From Clostridium ljungdahlii (GTDB lineage: Bacteria > Bacillota > Clostridia > Clostridiales > Clostridiaceae): a DNA stretch of 64,000 nt. Positions within the stretch are counted from its first letter, which is position 1, and each line of letters starts with the position of its first letter. The translations under genes were made by a program, and so were the position numbers. Of this stretch, positions 45,036-55,371 are shown piece after piece. The notes beneath the pieces were generated by a model that ran no database searches, had not been told where the DNA came from, and saw only the letters and a program-made list of their open reading frames with translations. Location of the stretch: assembly GCF_001636845.1 (NCBI RefSeq), contig NZ_LITT01000001.1, positions 62,001 to 126,000 of the forward strand, written 5' to 3'.

Positions 45036-46580
45036 ATGAGTATTTTAACAGTTGAAAATATGAGCCATTCATTTGGTGAAAGAGTATTATTTAAAAATGC
45101 ATCTTTTAAATTATTAAAAGGAGAGCATATTGGTCTTATTGGTGCTAATGGGGAAGGTAAGTCAACCTTTATGAAAATTATTACGGGAGAGCTTCTACCG
45201 GACGGGGGCACAATTGAATGGAATCCCAAATTTAGCATAGGCTATATGGATCAGCATGTTGATCTAAAAAAAGGGAATACCACACTAGACACTTTAAAAG
45301 GTGCATTTTCAAAGTTATTTGATATAGAGAAAAAAATAAGTGATTTATGCAACAAGCTTGGTACTATGAATGAAAAAGAATTATCAAGAGCCCTCCATAA
45401 GCTATCAAATATGCAGGAAACTTTAGATAAAAACAACTTTTACAGCATTAATTCAAGAATACAATCTACAGCAGCAGGTCTTGGGATTAGAGAACTTTTA
45501 GATAAAGACGTTTCAGCTTTAAGCGGTGGACAAAGGACAAAGGTTTTACTTGCTAAGCTTTTACTTGAAGCACCAGACATTTTGTTATTAGATGAACCTA
45601 CTAACCACCTGGATGAAGAACACATAGAGTGGTTAAAAAACTATTTAATAAATTACGAAAATGCCTTTATATTGATATCCCATGATAACAGCTTTTTAAA
45701 CAGTGTTGTCAATGTAATATATCGCCTTGAACACAAAATCTTAACTAGATATCACGGAAATTATGATTATTTTCTCAAACTTTATGAAATGAGAAAACAG
45801 CAGCTGCAAATTGAATACAAAGAGCAGCAAAATAAAATTGCAAAGCTTGAAGATTATGTAAGAAAGAATAAAGCAAGAGCTGCAACGGCAAAACAAGCAA
45901 AGGCAAGAGAAAAAAAGCTAAACAAAATTGAAAGAATAGAAATTAAAAAGAACCTTATAAAACCTCGCTTTAATTTTAAAAGTGTAAAAATGCCGGAAAG
46001 TGTAATTTTTAGAGCCAGCAATTTGGTTATTGGATATGACAAGCCTTTAAGCAGACCTCTAAATCTAAAAATGAAAAGAGGAGAAAAAATTGCAATAACT
46101 GGAGCTAATGGTTTAGGAAAAACAACTCTATTAAAAAGTTTGATCGGATTATTAAAACCTATAAGTGGTGAAATAGTTTTAAGTGACTATAAAAAAATAG
46201 GCTACTTTGAGCAGGAGGTTGCAGAAAGTAATACCCATACGGTTTTATATGATGTTTGGAAGACTTTTTCTGATTTGACCCAAACTGAAGTTAGAAGTGA
46301 CCTTGCTAAATGCGGACTAACAAGACAGCACATAGACAGTCCTATTAATATATTGAGTGGAGGAGAACAGGGCAAAGTTAGATTATGCAAGCTTATCAAT
46401 AAACCAACCAATATATTAGTTTTGGATGAACCAACTAATCACTTAGATATCTATGCTAAAGATGAACTTAAGCGTGCTTTAAAGGAATATGACGGCAGCA
46501 TAATTTTAGTGTGCCATGAACCAGAGTTTTATGAAGATATTGCAACGGATGTGTGGAATTGTGAAGATTGGAAAGTGTGA
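45036..46580 (+). CDS. ABC-F family ATPase
   Basis: 514 residues: two ABC domains (Walker A GANGEGKSTF and GANGLGKTTL; signatures LSGGQRTKVLLAKLL and LSGGEQGKVRLCKLI; both LDEPTNHLD) joined by a charged linker of about 80 residues (YVRKNKARAATAKQAKAREK), with no membrane segments. ABC-F proteins act on ribosomes as translation factors or in antibiotic protection. Linker length and motifs fit the YkpA/YbiT housekeeping group better than long-linker resistance factors, but this is not decisive. Glu of both Walker B boxes is intact. Confidence 0.9.
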   Translation: MSILTVENMSHSFGERVLFKNASFKLLKGEHIGLIGANGEGKSTFMKIITGELLPDGGTIEWNPKFSIGYMDQHVDLKKGNTTLDTLKGAFSKLFDIEKKISDLCNKLGTMNEKELSRALHKLSNMQETLDKNNFYSINSRIQSTAAGLGIRELLDKDVSALSGGQRTKVLLAKLLLEAPDILLLDEPTNHLDEEHIEWLKNYLINYENAFILISHDNSFLNSVVNVIYRLEHKILTRYHGNYDYFLKLYEMRKQQLQIEYKEQQNKIAKLEDYVRKNKARAATAKQAKAREKKLNKIERIEIKKNLIKPRFNFKSVKMPESVIFRASNLVIGYDKPLSRPLNLKMKRGEKIAITGANGLGKTTLLKSLIGLLKPISGEIVLSDYKKIGYFEQEVAESNTHTVLYDVWKTFSDLTQTEVRSDLAKCGLTRQHIDSPINILSGGEQGKVRLCKLINKPTNILVLDEPTNHLDIYAKDELKRALKEYDGSIILVCHEPEFYEDIATDVWNCEDWKV

Positions 46581-46698
46581 ATGTCAAATAGCCTCCTATA
46601 GTACTCGTGAAACAAAAAATTTTGTACAGTGTATATATTAGTTAATATGTGATAATAATAGAAATAATGTTGAATTTTAAGAAGAGGGGTGAGATTAG

Positions 46699-46830
46699 GT
46701 GTCGCAAGGTTTAAAGATATTTTTAATTACTATAGGTGGATTAATTACAATGGCAACAATAGTGGTTGTATTTATAAGAATTATGACTAATGTTACAAAA
46801 TATGTGAATGAAAAAAATGGGTCATATTAG
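46699..46830 (+). CDS. 43-residue single-span membrane protein
   Basis: GTG 46699 is preceded by AAGAGGGG at good distance and opens a frame SQGLKIFLITIGGLITMATIVVVFIRI... with one membrane helix (about residues 6-27) and a polar tail, ending TAG. No family recognised. Good start signals and a clean helix argue that it is real. Confidence 0.5.
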   Translation: MSQGLKIFLITIGGLITMATIVVVFIRIMTNVTKYVNEKNGSY

Positions 46831-47117
46831 AATGGATAAGTTTTTTAGTTTAACTTCACTATTTTCATGCAGCTAAATTAGTAAGTCTTATTTAAATAAA
46901 ATTTAGTAAAAAATAGATTCTTTGACGAAAATTGCACAAAAAGTAAATAATATCTTGAAATATATTACAAAAAGGTGTAAGATGTAAAATGATAAGATAT
47001 ATACTTACAGATTTAAGTAATTTTGGGACAGGCAAATTTTCATATAATCATTTTACTGGCTAATTTTGTGTATTGGATTTTCAAGAACATATTATAAAAT
47101 AGAAGGGAAGCGTCAAA

Positions 47118-48392
47118 ATGCAATTTTTTAAGAATTTGAGTGTAAAGAAAAAGTTTATATTAGTATTTTCAATAGTTTGTATGTTTATAATTTTAATAGC
47201 AGCACAAAGTATATTAAGTTTATCAAAAATAAATGAGGGTTCTAGGAATCAAGTTATAATTATCACAGCTATAGCACTTTTAATTATAATTTTTATGGCT
47301 TACATATTAATTCAGAGTATAATGAAACCATTAAACACGATAAAATTATTTGGTGAAAAGCTTGCCAATTATGATTTTATATATAAGTTTAAGAACACAA
47401 GAAGTGATGAATTTGGACAAACAGAAGCATCATTAATAAAAGCACAAAATAATATTAGAGAACTTATAAATGCTATTATGGAAAATTGGCAGGGTATTAG
47501 TGCATCTTCTGAGGAACTATCAGCTTCAATTGAGAAAATAACATCTAAAATAAAAAATGTAGACCACTCAACAGTAGAAATAGATAAAGATGTTCAAGAA
47601 GAAAGCGCCACATTAGAAGAAATAACAGCATCCATTGAAGAAGTTAACTCAAGCATGGAGGAATTATCTTCAAAAGCTATGGATGGTAGCAGCAATGCTT
47701 CTCAAATTAAAGAAAGAGCAAAAGAAGCTCAGGTAAATGGCAAAAAAATATTGGAAGAAACTCATGCTATTTATGATGAAAAAGAAAAAAATATAATAAA
47801 GTCTATAGAAGATGGAAAAGTGGTAAATGAAATAAAAACTATGGCGGATGGAATTGCAGCAATTGCATCACAAACTAATTTACTTGCACTAAATGCAGCT
47901 ATTGAGGCTGCAAGGGCAGGAGAAGCAGGCAAAGGATTTGAAGTAGTTGCAGAGGAAGTGAAAAAGCTTGCAGAACAATCAGCGGAAACCGTAAATTCTA
48001 TTCAAGGTACCGTAGTAAAGGTGGAAGATGCTTTTAAAAACTTGTCAGAAAATAGCAAAGAATTACTTGAATTTGTTATAAAACATATTAGACCTACATT
48101 GCATGAATATAAAGATTTAGCAAAACAATATGATGAAGATGGTGAATTTGTAAGTTCCATGTCCGAAGAAATTGCATCTATGTCAGAAGAAGTGGAAGCC
48201 ACAGTAAACCAGGTTAGTACAGCAGTACAAACTTTTGCAGAAAATTCACAGCTTTCTGCAGAGCGTACTGGGGATATTAAAGGTAATATTGATGAAACCT
48301 CAAAATCTATGGAACAAATGGTACAAACGTCACAAAATCAAGAAAAATTTGCTCAAAAGATTGATAAATTGGTACATAATTTTAAGATATAA
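47118..48392 (+). CDS. Chemoreceptor without a sizeable external domain
   Basis: 424 residues. Two membrane segments (about 14-33 and 46-65) are separated by only about a dozen residues, so the usual periplasmic sensor is missing. HAMP and the coiled coil follow, with the tip [20 protein letters not shown]. The last 100 residues resemble the receptor at 19.5 kb. Such receptors sense within the membrane or cytoplasm, for example redox or energy state. It is a single gene ending in a terminator. Confidence 0.9.
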   Translation: MQFFKNLSVKKKFILVFSIVCMFIILIAAQSILSLSKINEGSRNQVIIITAIALLIIIFMAYILIQSIMKPLNTIKLFGEKLANYDFIYKFKNTRSDEFGQTEASLIKAQNNIRELINAIMENWQGISASSEELSASIEKITSKIKNVDHSTVEIDKDVQEESATLEEITASIEEVNSSMEELSSKAMDGSSNASQIKERAKEAQVNGKKILEETHAIYDEKEKNIIKSIEDGKVVNEIKTMADGIAAIASQTNLLALNAAIEAARAGEAGKGFEVVAEEVKKLAEQSAETVNSIQGTVVKVEDAFKNLSENSKELLEFVIKHIRPTLHEYKDLAKQYDEDGEFVSSMSEEIASMSEEVEATVNQVSTAVQTFAENSQLSAERTGDIKGNIDETSKSMEQMVQTSQNQEKFAQKIDKLVHNFKI

Positions 48393-48451
48393 GAAGGAGC
48401 GCTTAATATTTAAAATGAACCCTATGTCAATGACAATTAAAAAAAGAGTTT

Positions 48452-48489
48452 AAGTACCCTCATGTCATAAATGTGATGTGAGGGTACTT
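48452..48489. terminator. Bidirectional terminator
   Basis: AAGTACCCTCA (48452-48462) pairs with TGAGGGTACTT (48479-48489). It separates the chemoreceptor from the convergent glycyl-radical locus. Confidence 0.85.
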
Positions 48490-48520
48490 TTGAATTATTT
48501 TGCAATGCATAGATTTAATT

Positions 48521-49447
48521 TTATCCGATTATACATTTAACACCTTGTTCTTCCACTACTTTTCTTAACTGCTCCAATTTATCAGCTTCAGGGGATTTTG
48601 TATCCTTTAATTTATATTCTTTACCCAATTTATCATACTTGCTTTGTCCAAGATTGTGGTAGGGTAATATATTTATTCTATTTATCCCATTATCGTATGC
48701 AAACTTTGATGTATTTTGAATGTTTAAAATATCATCATTACATCCTGGAATTAAAGGAATTCTTATTAAAATATTTTTGGTTTTTTGAGATAAACTGCAA
48801 ATGTTACTCAATATCATTTTATTGGGTACCCCTGTATATTTTTTGTGTTTTGAATCATTCATTTGCTTAATATCACATAGGAACAAATCTACAAAAGGTA
48901 TAAAAGGTTCAATAACATCAAAAGGTGCATAAAGTGTAGTCTCAATTGCTGTATTAATATATTCTTCTCTACATGCTTTCAATATTTCTAAAGCAAAGTC
49001 ATGTTGGTATAAAGGCTCTCCACCAGACAACGTAACGCCACCATTTTCTCTAAAATATGAAATATCGCGTTTTATCGCTTTCATTACATCCTTAACTGTT
49101 TTTAAATTTCCCCAGGTAACTAACCCTTTATTCGGGCAGGCATTCACGCAATCAAATTCCAAGCATTTTTTACATTTTCCCTTATCTATCTTAATATGAT
49201 CTCCACCTGTTTTTAATTCAGTAATTCCTTCTATAGCTTTATTTTTACAAGCTATTACGCATGACATACAGCCCTGACACTTATCAACATGGTAACTAAT
49301 TTCTGGTGAGGCAGCTTGTCCCTCAGGATTTGCGCACCACCAGCACTTTAGTGGACATCCTTTCAAGAATACAATAGTTCTAATGCCCGGCCCATCGTGA
49401 ATTGAAAAGCTTTGAATATCGAAAACTATTCCTGTTTTATTCGCTAT
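48521..49447 (-). CDS. Glycyl-radical-enzyme activase (radical SAM), non-standard start
   Basis: Radical SAM enzyme with CPLKCWWC (CxxxCxxC cluster site) after the family's N-terminal signature GIVFDIQSFSIHDGPGIRT, an inserted two-cluster ferredoxin domain (CQGCMSCVIACKNKAI; CKKCLEFDCVNACPNKGL), and GGVTLSGGEPLYQ (SAM motif). It installs the glycyl radical on the enzyme encoded upstream. Between the in-frame stop and the signature there is no ATG, GTG or TTG. AAGGAGG stands 8 bases before ATA 49447 and 2 before ATT 49453. The first TTG (49366) would delete the conserved N-terminus. I take ATA 49447 as the likely start. Confidence 0.85.
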   Translation of the reverse strand: MANKTGIVFDIQSFSIHDGPGIRTIVFLKGCPLKCWWCANPEGQAASPEISYHVDKCQGCMSCVIACKNKAIEGITELKTGGDHIKIDKGKCKKCLEFDCVNACPNKGLVTWGNLKTVKDVMKAIKRDISYFRENGGVTLSGGEPLYQHDFALEILKACREEYINTAIETTLYAPFDVIEPFIPFVDLFLCDIKQMNDSKHKKYTGVPNKMILSNICSLSQKTKNILIRIPLIPGCNDDILNIQNTSKFAYDNGINRINILPYHNLGQSKYDKLGKEYKLKDTKSPEADKLEQLRKVVEEQGVKCIIG

Positions 49448-49546
49448 TTTAATTTCCTCCTTTTATCTCTCAATATATGATTAAATAACTATTTTATACA
49501 TGTGGGATGGGATATGCACATCCAATAATTATATTATCTAATATTA

Positions 49547-52144
49547 TTATATTGAAGTTCCATATTCTGTTCTGGCAATAATTTCATCTTGAATTGGCTT
49601 TCCTAACTCAACCCAGTATGCACTGAAACCGGCAACACGTACAATTAAGTCACGGTAGTTTTCAGGATGTGCCTGTGCATCTCGGAGCATCTTGGAGTCC
49701 ACTATATTGAACTGGATATGGTAACCACCCTTACTAAAATAGCCTCTAATTAGGTCTACAAGGTGGTGTGAACCTTCAGTACCTTTAACAGCATTAGGAT
49801 GAAATTTCATATTCAGCTGTACACTACGCATATCGGTACAATCTAGTTTAATTCCAGAATTCAATAGAGCCATAGGACCATTAACATCAGTTCCTGGAGT
49901 TGCTGAAAGGATGCCATCGGTCAATGTTACACCTGCTAATCTTCCATCAGGTGTTGCTCCACATACACGACCAAATGGACCATGTGATGATATGGATAAT
50001 GCTGCCGGAACCCAATGATAGCCTAAATAGGTTGTTTGTTTTGAAACTATATCTTTATAATGCTGCCACAAATGTACGAAAATGCTATCAACATAATCAT
50101 CATCGTTACCAAACTTTGGTGCATCAAGACATAATTTATGGATCTTAGCCCATTTCATATCAATTCGTTTTTGTTCAAGCATCGACGTACGACTATCTGA
50201 TTTCTCATAACCGAAGTTTTCCTTTAAAGATTGTTTTAATTCATCCAAAGTAAATAATTTTTCTTCAAATACACACTTTTTGATAGCAGCAAAGCTGTTT
50301 GCTACATTAACCATTCCTGAATTCAACAGGGTTACTGACTTATTATAGCGACATCCATTTTCGTCCATAGGCCTACCGGTCTTAACACAATCCTTCATCA
50401 ACACCGAAGCAAATACCAGAGGATTTATTTCACGGCGCATTTCTACTGTATAGTTCCATGCATCCATGTAAAATTTAAGATATTTTGATTCAACCTTGCA
50501 CCATGCATCCCACAGTTTTTCATAACTGTCTATTTCCCCTAGGGGATCATAGCATCTTACGTTTGTTCTTGGATCAACACCATCATTAAGAACTATTTCA
50601 AGGATCTTTGGTTCATTAAAGAATGCCGGATGGGTGATACCGTGCGAGGTTCCCTGTGTTCCGATTTCAACACATCCTGCAATAGCTACATCTCTTGCAT
50701 CCTCTAAAGTAATATCTTCTTCACTTTCATCTGTTAGTAAATGCTGAATGCTGATGTCGTTATTGAAGAATGCTGGATAGCCGCCGCCGCTCTTGCAGCA
50801 TTCTGCAGCCTTCATCATCAGTTTATTGCTGGTCTTTGAACTGACCTGTACCCCGAGGGTTGGCTGTATTGTCTGCATATTAATACCAGCTTGTAAAATA
50901 TCAAATTCCAGGTCATTTTCTGCTGGCAACCCATTTTTATCTACGCCACCCACTACTAGGTGCTGATATGCGTTTCCAGAAGCCATTGCAGACCATGCAC
51001 GCGGTGCAATGTATTCATTCCCTGAGAATTTGATACGTATCTGTTCCATTACTTCAATAACTTGTGCACGTGTTAACTTTCCCTCTTTAAGATCTTTTTT
51101 GTAATAAGGGTACAACAATTGTCCCCATCTTCCTGGTGAAAGACCAACGACAGAACAATCATGTCCCACAGCGATATGGCCTATCCATGCAGATTGAAGT
51201 GCCTCCATGAAATTACGTGCAGGTTTTGCAGGAACCCATTCAAGCCTTTCTGCTATATCTAATAGTTCCTTTTTACGTGTCATATCTGTCTCAGCGTCTG
51301 CAGCTATGCGAGCTTGCTGCGCATAGTTCTTTGACCAATTTATTACTGCTTCACAGGAAATAATTGAAGCTCTCCAGAATAAGATCTTTTCGGCAACATC
51401 ATAGGTAGTAGGTAAAGTATTGGCAATGTGTTCCTTGCATTCCTTGATAACATCCTCAAGGCCGCGCTCCACGATTATATCATAAGCAGGTACCCATCTG
51501 CCTTCCATTATGGAAACAACACTTAACGGCCACATAGTTACCTTATAGCCATTATTAAAGGTTTCTGCATCAGGCATGTTTTCGTTAATAAATTTTTCAG
51601 CTGCTTCATCAATACATTTGCCTTTCCAATAATTGCAGGCATCCAGAAGTGGCTGAACATCCTCATCTCTGATTGCATAAATTCCACACTGCTTCAAGCC
51701 TTTTATTTCAATATGTTTGCGTCCGCCACCCATTCCTATATCGTATATTTTTTTGTCCTCAACAGATTCACTATGACTTAACATAATCGGATAGAATTGC
51801 TGGCTGTATTGCAGATGAACCGGTGCTCCACGTGTGTAACGTGTTTTCTGCATTACAATTAATTCATCAGGTAGAATTGATGGAGTAACATTTTCCAGTG
51901 CATAAGCATAAGCTTTAGCATGGCGTATTAATACAGGCTCCCCATCACATTCACGCCATTTTTCTGTAAATAAAACTGAAAATTCTGGATCCAACATAAG
52001 TCTTGCATCTAAATAACGCTGCTTGATTCTCTTGTTTCTTTCAGTTGAAGGTTGTCCCTTAACTTCGCGATCAACAAACCCGGATTCTTCTTTTTCCTCC
52101 ATAGTTGGTGGCCATGTAGGTGTTTGGTTTTTTTTAAGTTCCAT
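49547..52144 (-). CDS. Glycyl-radical enzyme, arylacetate-decarboxylase-like
   Basis: 865 residues. The glycyl-radical loop VRVAGFSAYWVEL puts the radical at Gly839. The thiyl cysteine is Cys491 in AIAGCVEIG, with Glu493 at the position of the catalytic acid. The C-terminal third (HPNAVKGTEG, KGGYHIQFNIVDSKMLRDAQ, GKPIQDEIIARTEY) and early QKTRYTRGAP resemble 4-hydroxyphenylacetate decarboxylase as I recall it, more than pyruvate formate-lyase (no CC pair). No small HpdC-type subunit is encoded next to it, which matches indoleacetate decarboxylase (skatole-forming) better than HPAD. Substrate remains a hypothesis. Confidence 0.82.
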   Translation of the reverse strand: MELKKNQTPTWPPTMEEKEESGFVDREVKGQPSTERNKRIKQRYLDARLMLDPEFSVLFTEKWRECDGEPVLIRHAKAYAYALENVTPSILPDELIVMQKTRYTRGAPVHLQYSQQFYPIMLSHSESVEDKKIYDIGMGGGRKHIEIKGLKQCGIYAIRDEDVQPLLDACNYWKGKCIDEAAEKFINENMPDAETFNNGYKVTMWPLSVVSIMEGRWVPAYDIIVERGLEDVIKECKEHIANTLPTTYDVAEKILFWRASIISCEAVINWSKNYAQQARIAADAETDMTRKKELLDIAERLEWVPAKPARNFMEALQSAWIGHIAVGHDCSVVGLSPGRWGQLLYPYYKKDLKEGKLTRAQVIEVMEQIRIKFSGNEYIAPRAWSAMASGNAYQHLVVGGVDKNGLPAENDLEFDILQAGINMQTIQPTLGVQVSSKTSNKLMMKAAECCKSGGGYPAFFNNDISIQHLLTDESEEDITLEDARDVAIAGCVEIGTQGTSHGITHPAFFNEPKILEIVLNDGVDPRTNVRCYDPLGEIDSYEKLWDAWCKVESKYLKFYMDAWNYTVEMRREINPLVFASVLMKDCVKTGRPMDENGCRYNKSVTLLNSGMVNVANSFAAIKKCVFEEKLFTLDELKQSLKENFGYEKSDSRTSMLEQKRIDMKWAKIHKLCLDAPKFGNDDDYVDSIFVHLWQHYKDIVSKQTTYLGYHWVPAALSISSHGPFGRVCGATPDGRLAGVTLTDGILSATPGTDVNGPMALLNSGIKLDCTDMRSVQLNMKFHPNAVKGTEGSHHLVDLIRGYFSKGGYHIQFNIVDSKMLRDAQAHPENYRDLIVRVAGFSAYWVELGKPIQDEIIARTEYGTSI

Positions 52145-52197
52145 AGAATATTCCTCCCTAATTAAAATATTTTGTATTTAGTCATAAAAGTTTGATA

Positions 52198-53583
52198 TTA
52201 TATTTTGTTATTGCCCATACATACTGAGCATAGGGAATACTTCTTAATATCCTGATTTAAAAGAGCATACTGAAGTCCTTTTACTTTGTTGGATTTCCAG
52301 ATAGTATCGATGCCATCGTTGACCTGACCTAATAGCATATCACAATCAATGTCATAACAACATGGAGTGATACTCCCATCCCAGAGAACATTGAGTTTGG
52401 TAAATGGTTCTACACATAATGGCTGCAGTTTCGATATGCTGGATATAGGCTGTCTGCTGTATAAGGTCATTTTACCGTTTTCATCATAAAATTCAGGATC
52501 TCGTTCACGACTTAGAGGAATAAATCCAATATGATCTACAAAAGGACGGATCGGCTCAAGAAATTTTTGTGCACGTTCCAGTGACATCTGATTCCATTGG
52601 GGAATAATAGAAGATATTATAATCCATATCTTTCTATGCAAATTCATTTCCTCACGTTCTTTATGTAGCGCTTCCAATCCTTTGCAAATATCCAGTAAAT
52701 GGGCTCCTTGTCTAACAGATTCATATGACATTTCATTTATACCATCAAGAGAAATTCCTATTACAGAAGGTTTCGCTGACAACAATTTCTGGCGGACCAC
52801 TTTATTTATAAGAGCTGTGCCATTAGTCTGGATTCCAACAGTACAGCCAGCCCGTTTTCCACTTTCTATTAATTTATCTAGTTGATTGTGAATTAAAGGC
52901 TCACCCATAAAAAAGAGTTTAATGGAACCCCGCTTAATGATGGGAAAAGTAGTCCCAAAAATTAAATGCTGTACCTGTTTAACAAGTACTCTATTCTTCC
53001 ATCCACCAAGCATTTTATCAAAAATCGCCGTATCCATAAATCCTACCTTACGGGTCATCTTACTGCGAGGGCACATAGTGCAGTTTAAATTGCAGGCATT
53101 AGTGGGCTCTACTTGAAGAGTTAATGGCGAATCAGGAATTAGCGCCACTATCGGTTGATTGGATGAGTTTATATGTACCCATCTTTTTAAAATATTTTCT
53201 GCACTCTGTTCTAGATCCTTTTCTCCAAGTTTATGGGCATAATGATTTACTTCTTTAACCATCTGAATTGTATTTTTTCCAAGCATATCCCCCCCATGGA
53301 GTGAAAGTTCTGTAATTTCTACCGTCTGTAATATTATCCGGTTTATAAATAATCTATGAAGCTTGCTTTCTTTATTTGCACTTAACGATTGGGTGATTAA
53401 ATTTTGTAGATGTTTTAATCCGTTTGTTCTGTCACCTTTCCTAATGTAAGCCATTGCCAGACAATAGTGAACTTTGATATCCTCTGGATTTTCAATTAAA
53501 ATAAGTGAAGTAAGTTCTATAATACCTTCATAATTTTCTTCACTATTTAGCTGGGATAATACTTTCATCATATTGTCTTCCAT
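52198..53583 (-). CDS. TPR / radical SAM / SPASM protein
   Basis: 461 residues. An N-terminal helical TPR-like part (NPEDIKVHYCLAMAYIRKGD, residues 1-140) is fused to a radical SAM domain with CNLNCTMC (about residues 164-171), GEPLIHN and GIQTNG, and a SPASM-type C-terminal cluster region (DGSITPCCYDIDCDMLLGQV, CSVCMG). SPASM enzymes modify peptides or proteins or mature other enzymes. It lies 53 bp upstream of the glycyl-radical enzyme and is first in the operon, yet is not part of known decarboxylase loci. A role in modifying the enzyme or a partner is speculative. AAGGAGA precedes ATG 53583. Confidence 0.82.
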   Translation of the reverse strand: MEDNMMKVLSQLNSEENYEGIIELTSLILIENPEDIKVHYCLAMAYIRKGDRTNGLKHLQNLITQSLSANKESKLHRLFINRIILQTVEITELSLHGGDMLGKNTIQMVKEVNHYAHKLGEKDLEQSAENILKRWVHINSSNQPIVALIPDSPLTLQVEPTNACNLNCTMCPRSKMTRKVGFMDTAIFDKMLGGWKNRVLVKQVQHLIFGTTFPIIKRGSIKLFFMGEPLIHNQLDKLIESGKRAGCTVGIQTNGTALINKVVRQKLLSAKPSVIGISLDGINEMSYESVRQGAHLLDICKGLEALHKEREEMNLHRKIWIIISSIIPQWNQMSLERAQKFLEPIRPFVDHIGFIPLSRERDPEFYDENGKMTLYSRQPISSISKLQPLCVEPFTKLNVLWDGSITPCCYDIDCDMLLGQVNDGIDTIWKSNKVKGLQYALLNQDIKKYSLCSVCMGNNKI

Positions 53584-53875
53584 TCTTTTGTCTCCTTAGT
53601 ATAATGTTATTTTAATCCATAATATAATTATTCTACATAATATTCTATAATCCTCTATAAAAAGAAAAGTTTTTAAGCAATGATGCACCCTTTAAGTTTA
53701 TTGTAATAAAAGATAAATTCAAGTGATACAAAGTAGAATAATGTACAAAATTTGGCATGAAATTTGGAAATATATTTATCACATGATTTTATGATAAATT
53801 CCTAATCATATATATGAAGGCTTTTATTAAAATAATGGGCAAATTGTTAGGCCATCTTTTAGGAGGAGACTACTC

Positions 53876-55027
53876 GTGAGATTAAATCATGTGATGAAGA
53901 AAATTAAAGTTATGTCATTGTTAAAATACATAACTTTAATATTTATATTCTTAACGATCCCTATACTTAAATGTTCAATATGCAAGTCTAGGGAAAGTAT
54001 AAATAAAGAAGAGATAAGTGCAGAAATTGGGAAAATATATAATTTTCGGTGCACTGCTCTTAAAACCGGTGACTATTCAACATTGAATAATTACTATGAT
54101 ACATCTAGACCAAGTGGTAGATATGCATTAGAGCATGAGGTAAAAAGAGCTAAATACTTGAAGGATTGGTGTAGTAAAAGAAATATAGAATTTAAAGATA
54201 TTAAATCTACTATAAACTTAAGAAAAGCTATACCTCGTGGCAACGCAGTAAGATTAGTTATTGCAGAAAGTTATAAGTTTGATTATAAATATAAAAATGA
54301 TGAAGCTGGTCCATTAAATTCATTTGGAGTAGGTATACGCCATACGGCAAGTGTAGTAAAAAAAGATGGAAAATGGCTTGTACTTAGTGATTGGTACACT
54401 GATTGTTTTGAAGATTCTCTTCAACTTTATACAGCAGCATTAAATAATAGCTTAAGTTCTTCAAAAAAATATTTCAATAATTTCAGTGGTAAAAGAAAAA
54501 TGAGTTATGACAGGAAAAGTGCAGTGGCCTATGCTGACAAGTATTGTGGTATAGCTTGGGGAAATAGCAATAACTTTAAATATAATAGGAAGTATGATGA
54601 TTATAATGGAGCAGGGGGAGACTGTACTAATTTTATATCTCAAGTATTGGGAGATAAAGAAGGAGGTGCCATGCGTACCAACGGTGAATGGCACCCAGGT
54701 ACAAGAGCTTGGTCAAATGCAGATGGATTAAAAAACTATTTGCTACACAGTGGAAGGGGAAGTGTTATAAAGATTGGAACTTTTGACCAGTTGAGTGCTA
54801 CTATATCAAATACGCCTAATGGAGTATTTAGTAAGTTAAAGATAGGTGATTTGATAGCTTATGAGAAAGGCAGAGGTAATATAGATCATTTTGCAATAGT
54901 AACAGGATTTGATTCTCACAATTACCCTTTGGTTAACTCCCATACCACAGATAGGTATCATGTACCCTGGGATTTAGGTTGGGGAAATAAAAATATAAGA
55001 TTTTTTCTCATACACATGAGAGATTAA
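53876..55027 (+). CDS. Secreted amidase-domain protein (Amidase_6)
   Basis: 383 residues, exported via an N-terminal hydrophobic segment (about 12-30). A middle NTF2-like region is followed by a C-terminal putative amidase domain: YNGAGGDCTNFISQVL (catalytic Cys), DHFAIVTGFD (His) and PLVNSHTTDRYHVPWDLG. This is an NlpC/P60-like papain fold likely to cut cell-wall peptides. GTG 53876 has GGAGGAG before it. Single gene, with a terminator downstream. Confidence 0.85.
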   Translation: MRLNHVMKKIKVMSLLKYITLIFIFLTIPILKCSICKSRESINKEEISAEIGKIYNFRCTALKTGDYSTLNNYYDTSRPSGRYALEHEVKRAKYLKDWCSKRNIEFKDIKSTINLRKAIPRGNAVRLVIAESYKFDYKYKNDEAGPLNSFGVGIRHTASVVKKDGKWLVLSDWYTDCFEDSLQLYTAALNNSLSSSKKYFNNFSGKRKMSYDRKSAVAYADKYCGIAWGNSNNFKYNRKYDDYNGAGGDCTNFISQVLGDKEGGAMRTNGEWHPGTRAWSNADGLKNYLLHSGRGSVIKIGTFDQLSATISNTPNGVFSKLKIGDLIAYEKGRGNIDHFAIVTGFDSHNYPLVNSHTTDRYHVPWDLGWGNKNIRFFLIHMRD

Positions 55028-55057
55028 GAATTTTATAATAAGATTGAGTATCGATAA

Positions 55058-55099
55058 CATAGGTCTGTGGCATTAAGAAATTAGTGCTGCAGACCTATG
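55058..55099 (+). terminator. Terminator after the amidase gene
   Basis: ACATAGGTCTG (55058-55068) pairs with CAGACCTATGT, with further imperfect pairing inside. The gap 55100-55339 holds only AT-rich promoter-like sequence. Confidence 0.72.
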
Positions 55100-55371
55100 T
55101 TTATGCCTATTTGTATACAATACCTCAAATATGTGTTATCTCTTCCCTTACAGGAGAATATATACTTACCATATGAAATTAATATAACAAAAATGTAATG
55201 TTAATGAAATATAGTTCAATTGATGGCATAAATAGAATTGTATAAAATAAGTTACATGAAATGGAGTTAATGGTGTTAGTTAATATCTCAAAATGAAAAT
55301 ATTATATAAGTCATAAATAATATTGCAAAGGAGCGCGGTATGAATTATCTCAAAAAAAGTTTACAAACTTC

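Noticed and set aside
49547-52144. Annotation as pyruvate formate-lyase
   Set aside because: The active site has a single Cys (AGCVEIG), not the adjacent CC pair of formate lyases, and the C-terminus is of the decarboxylase type.
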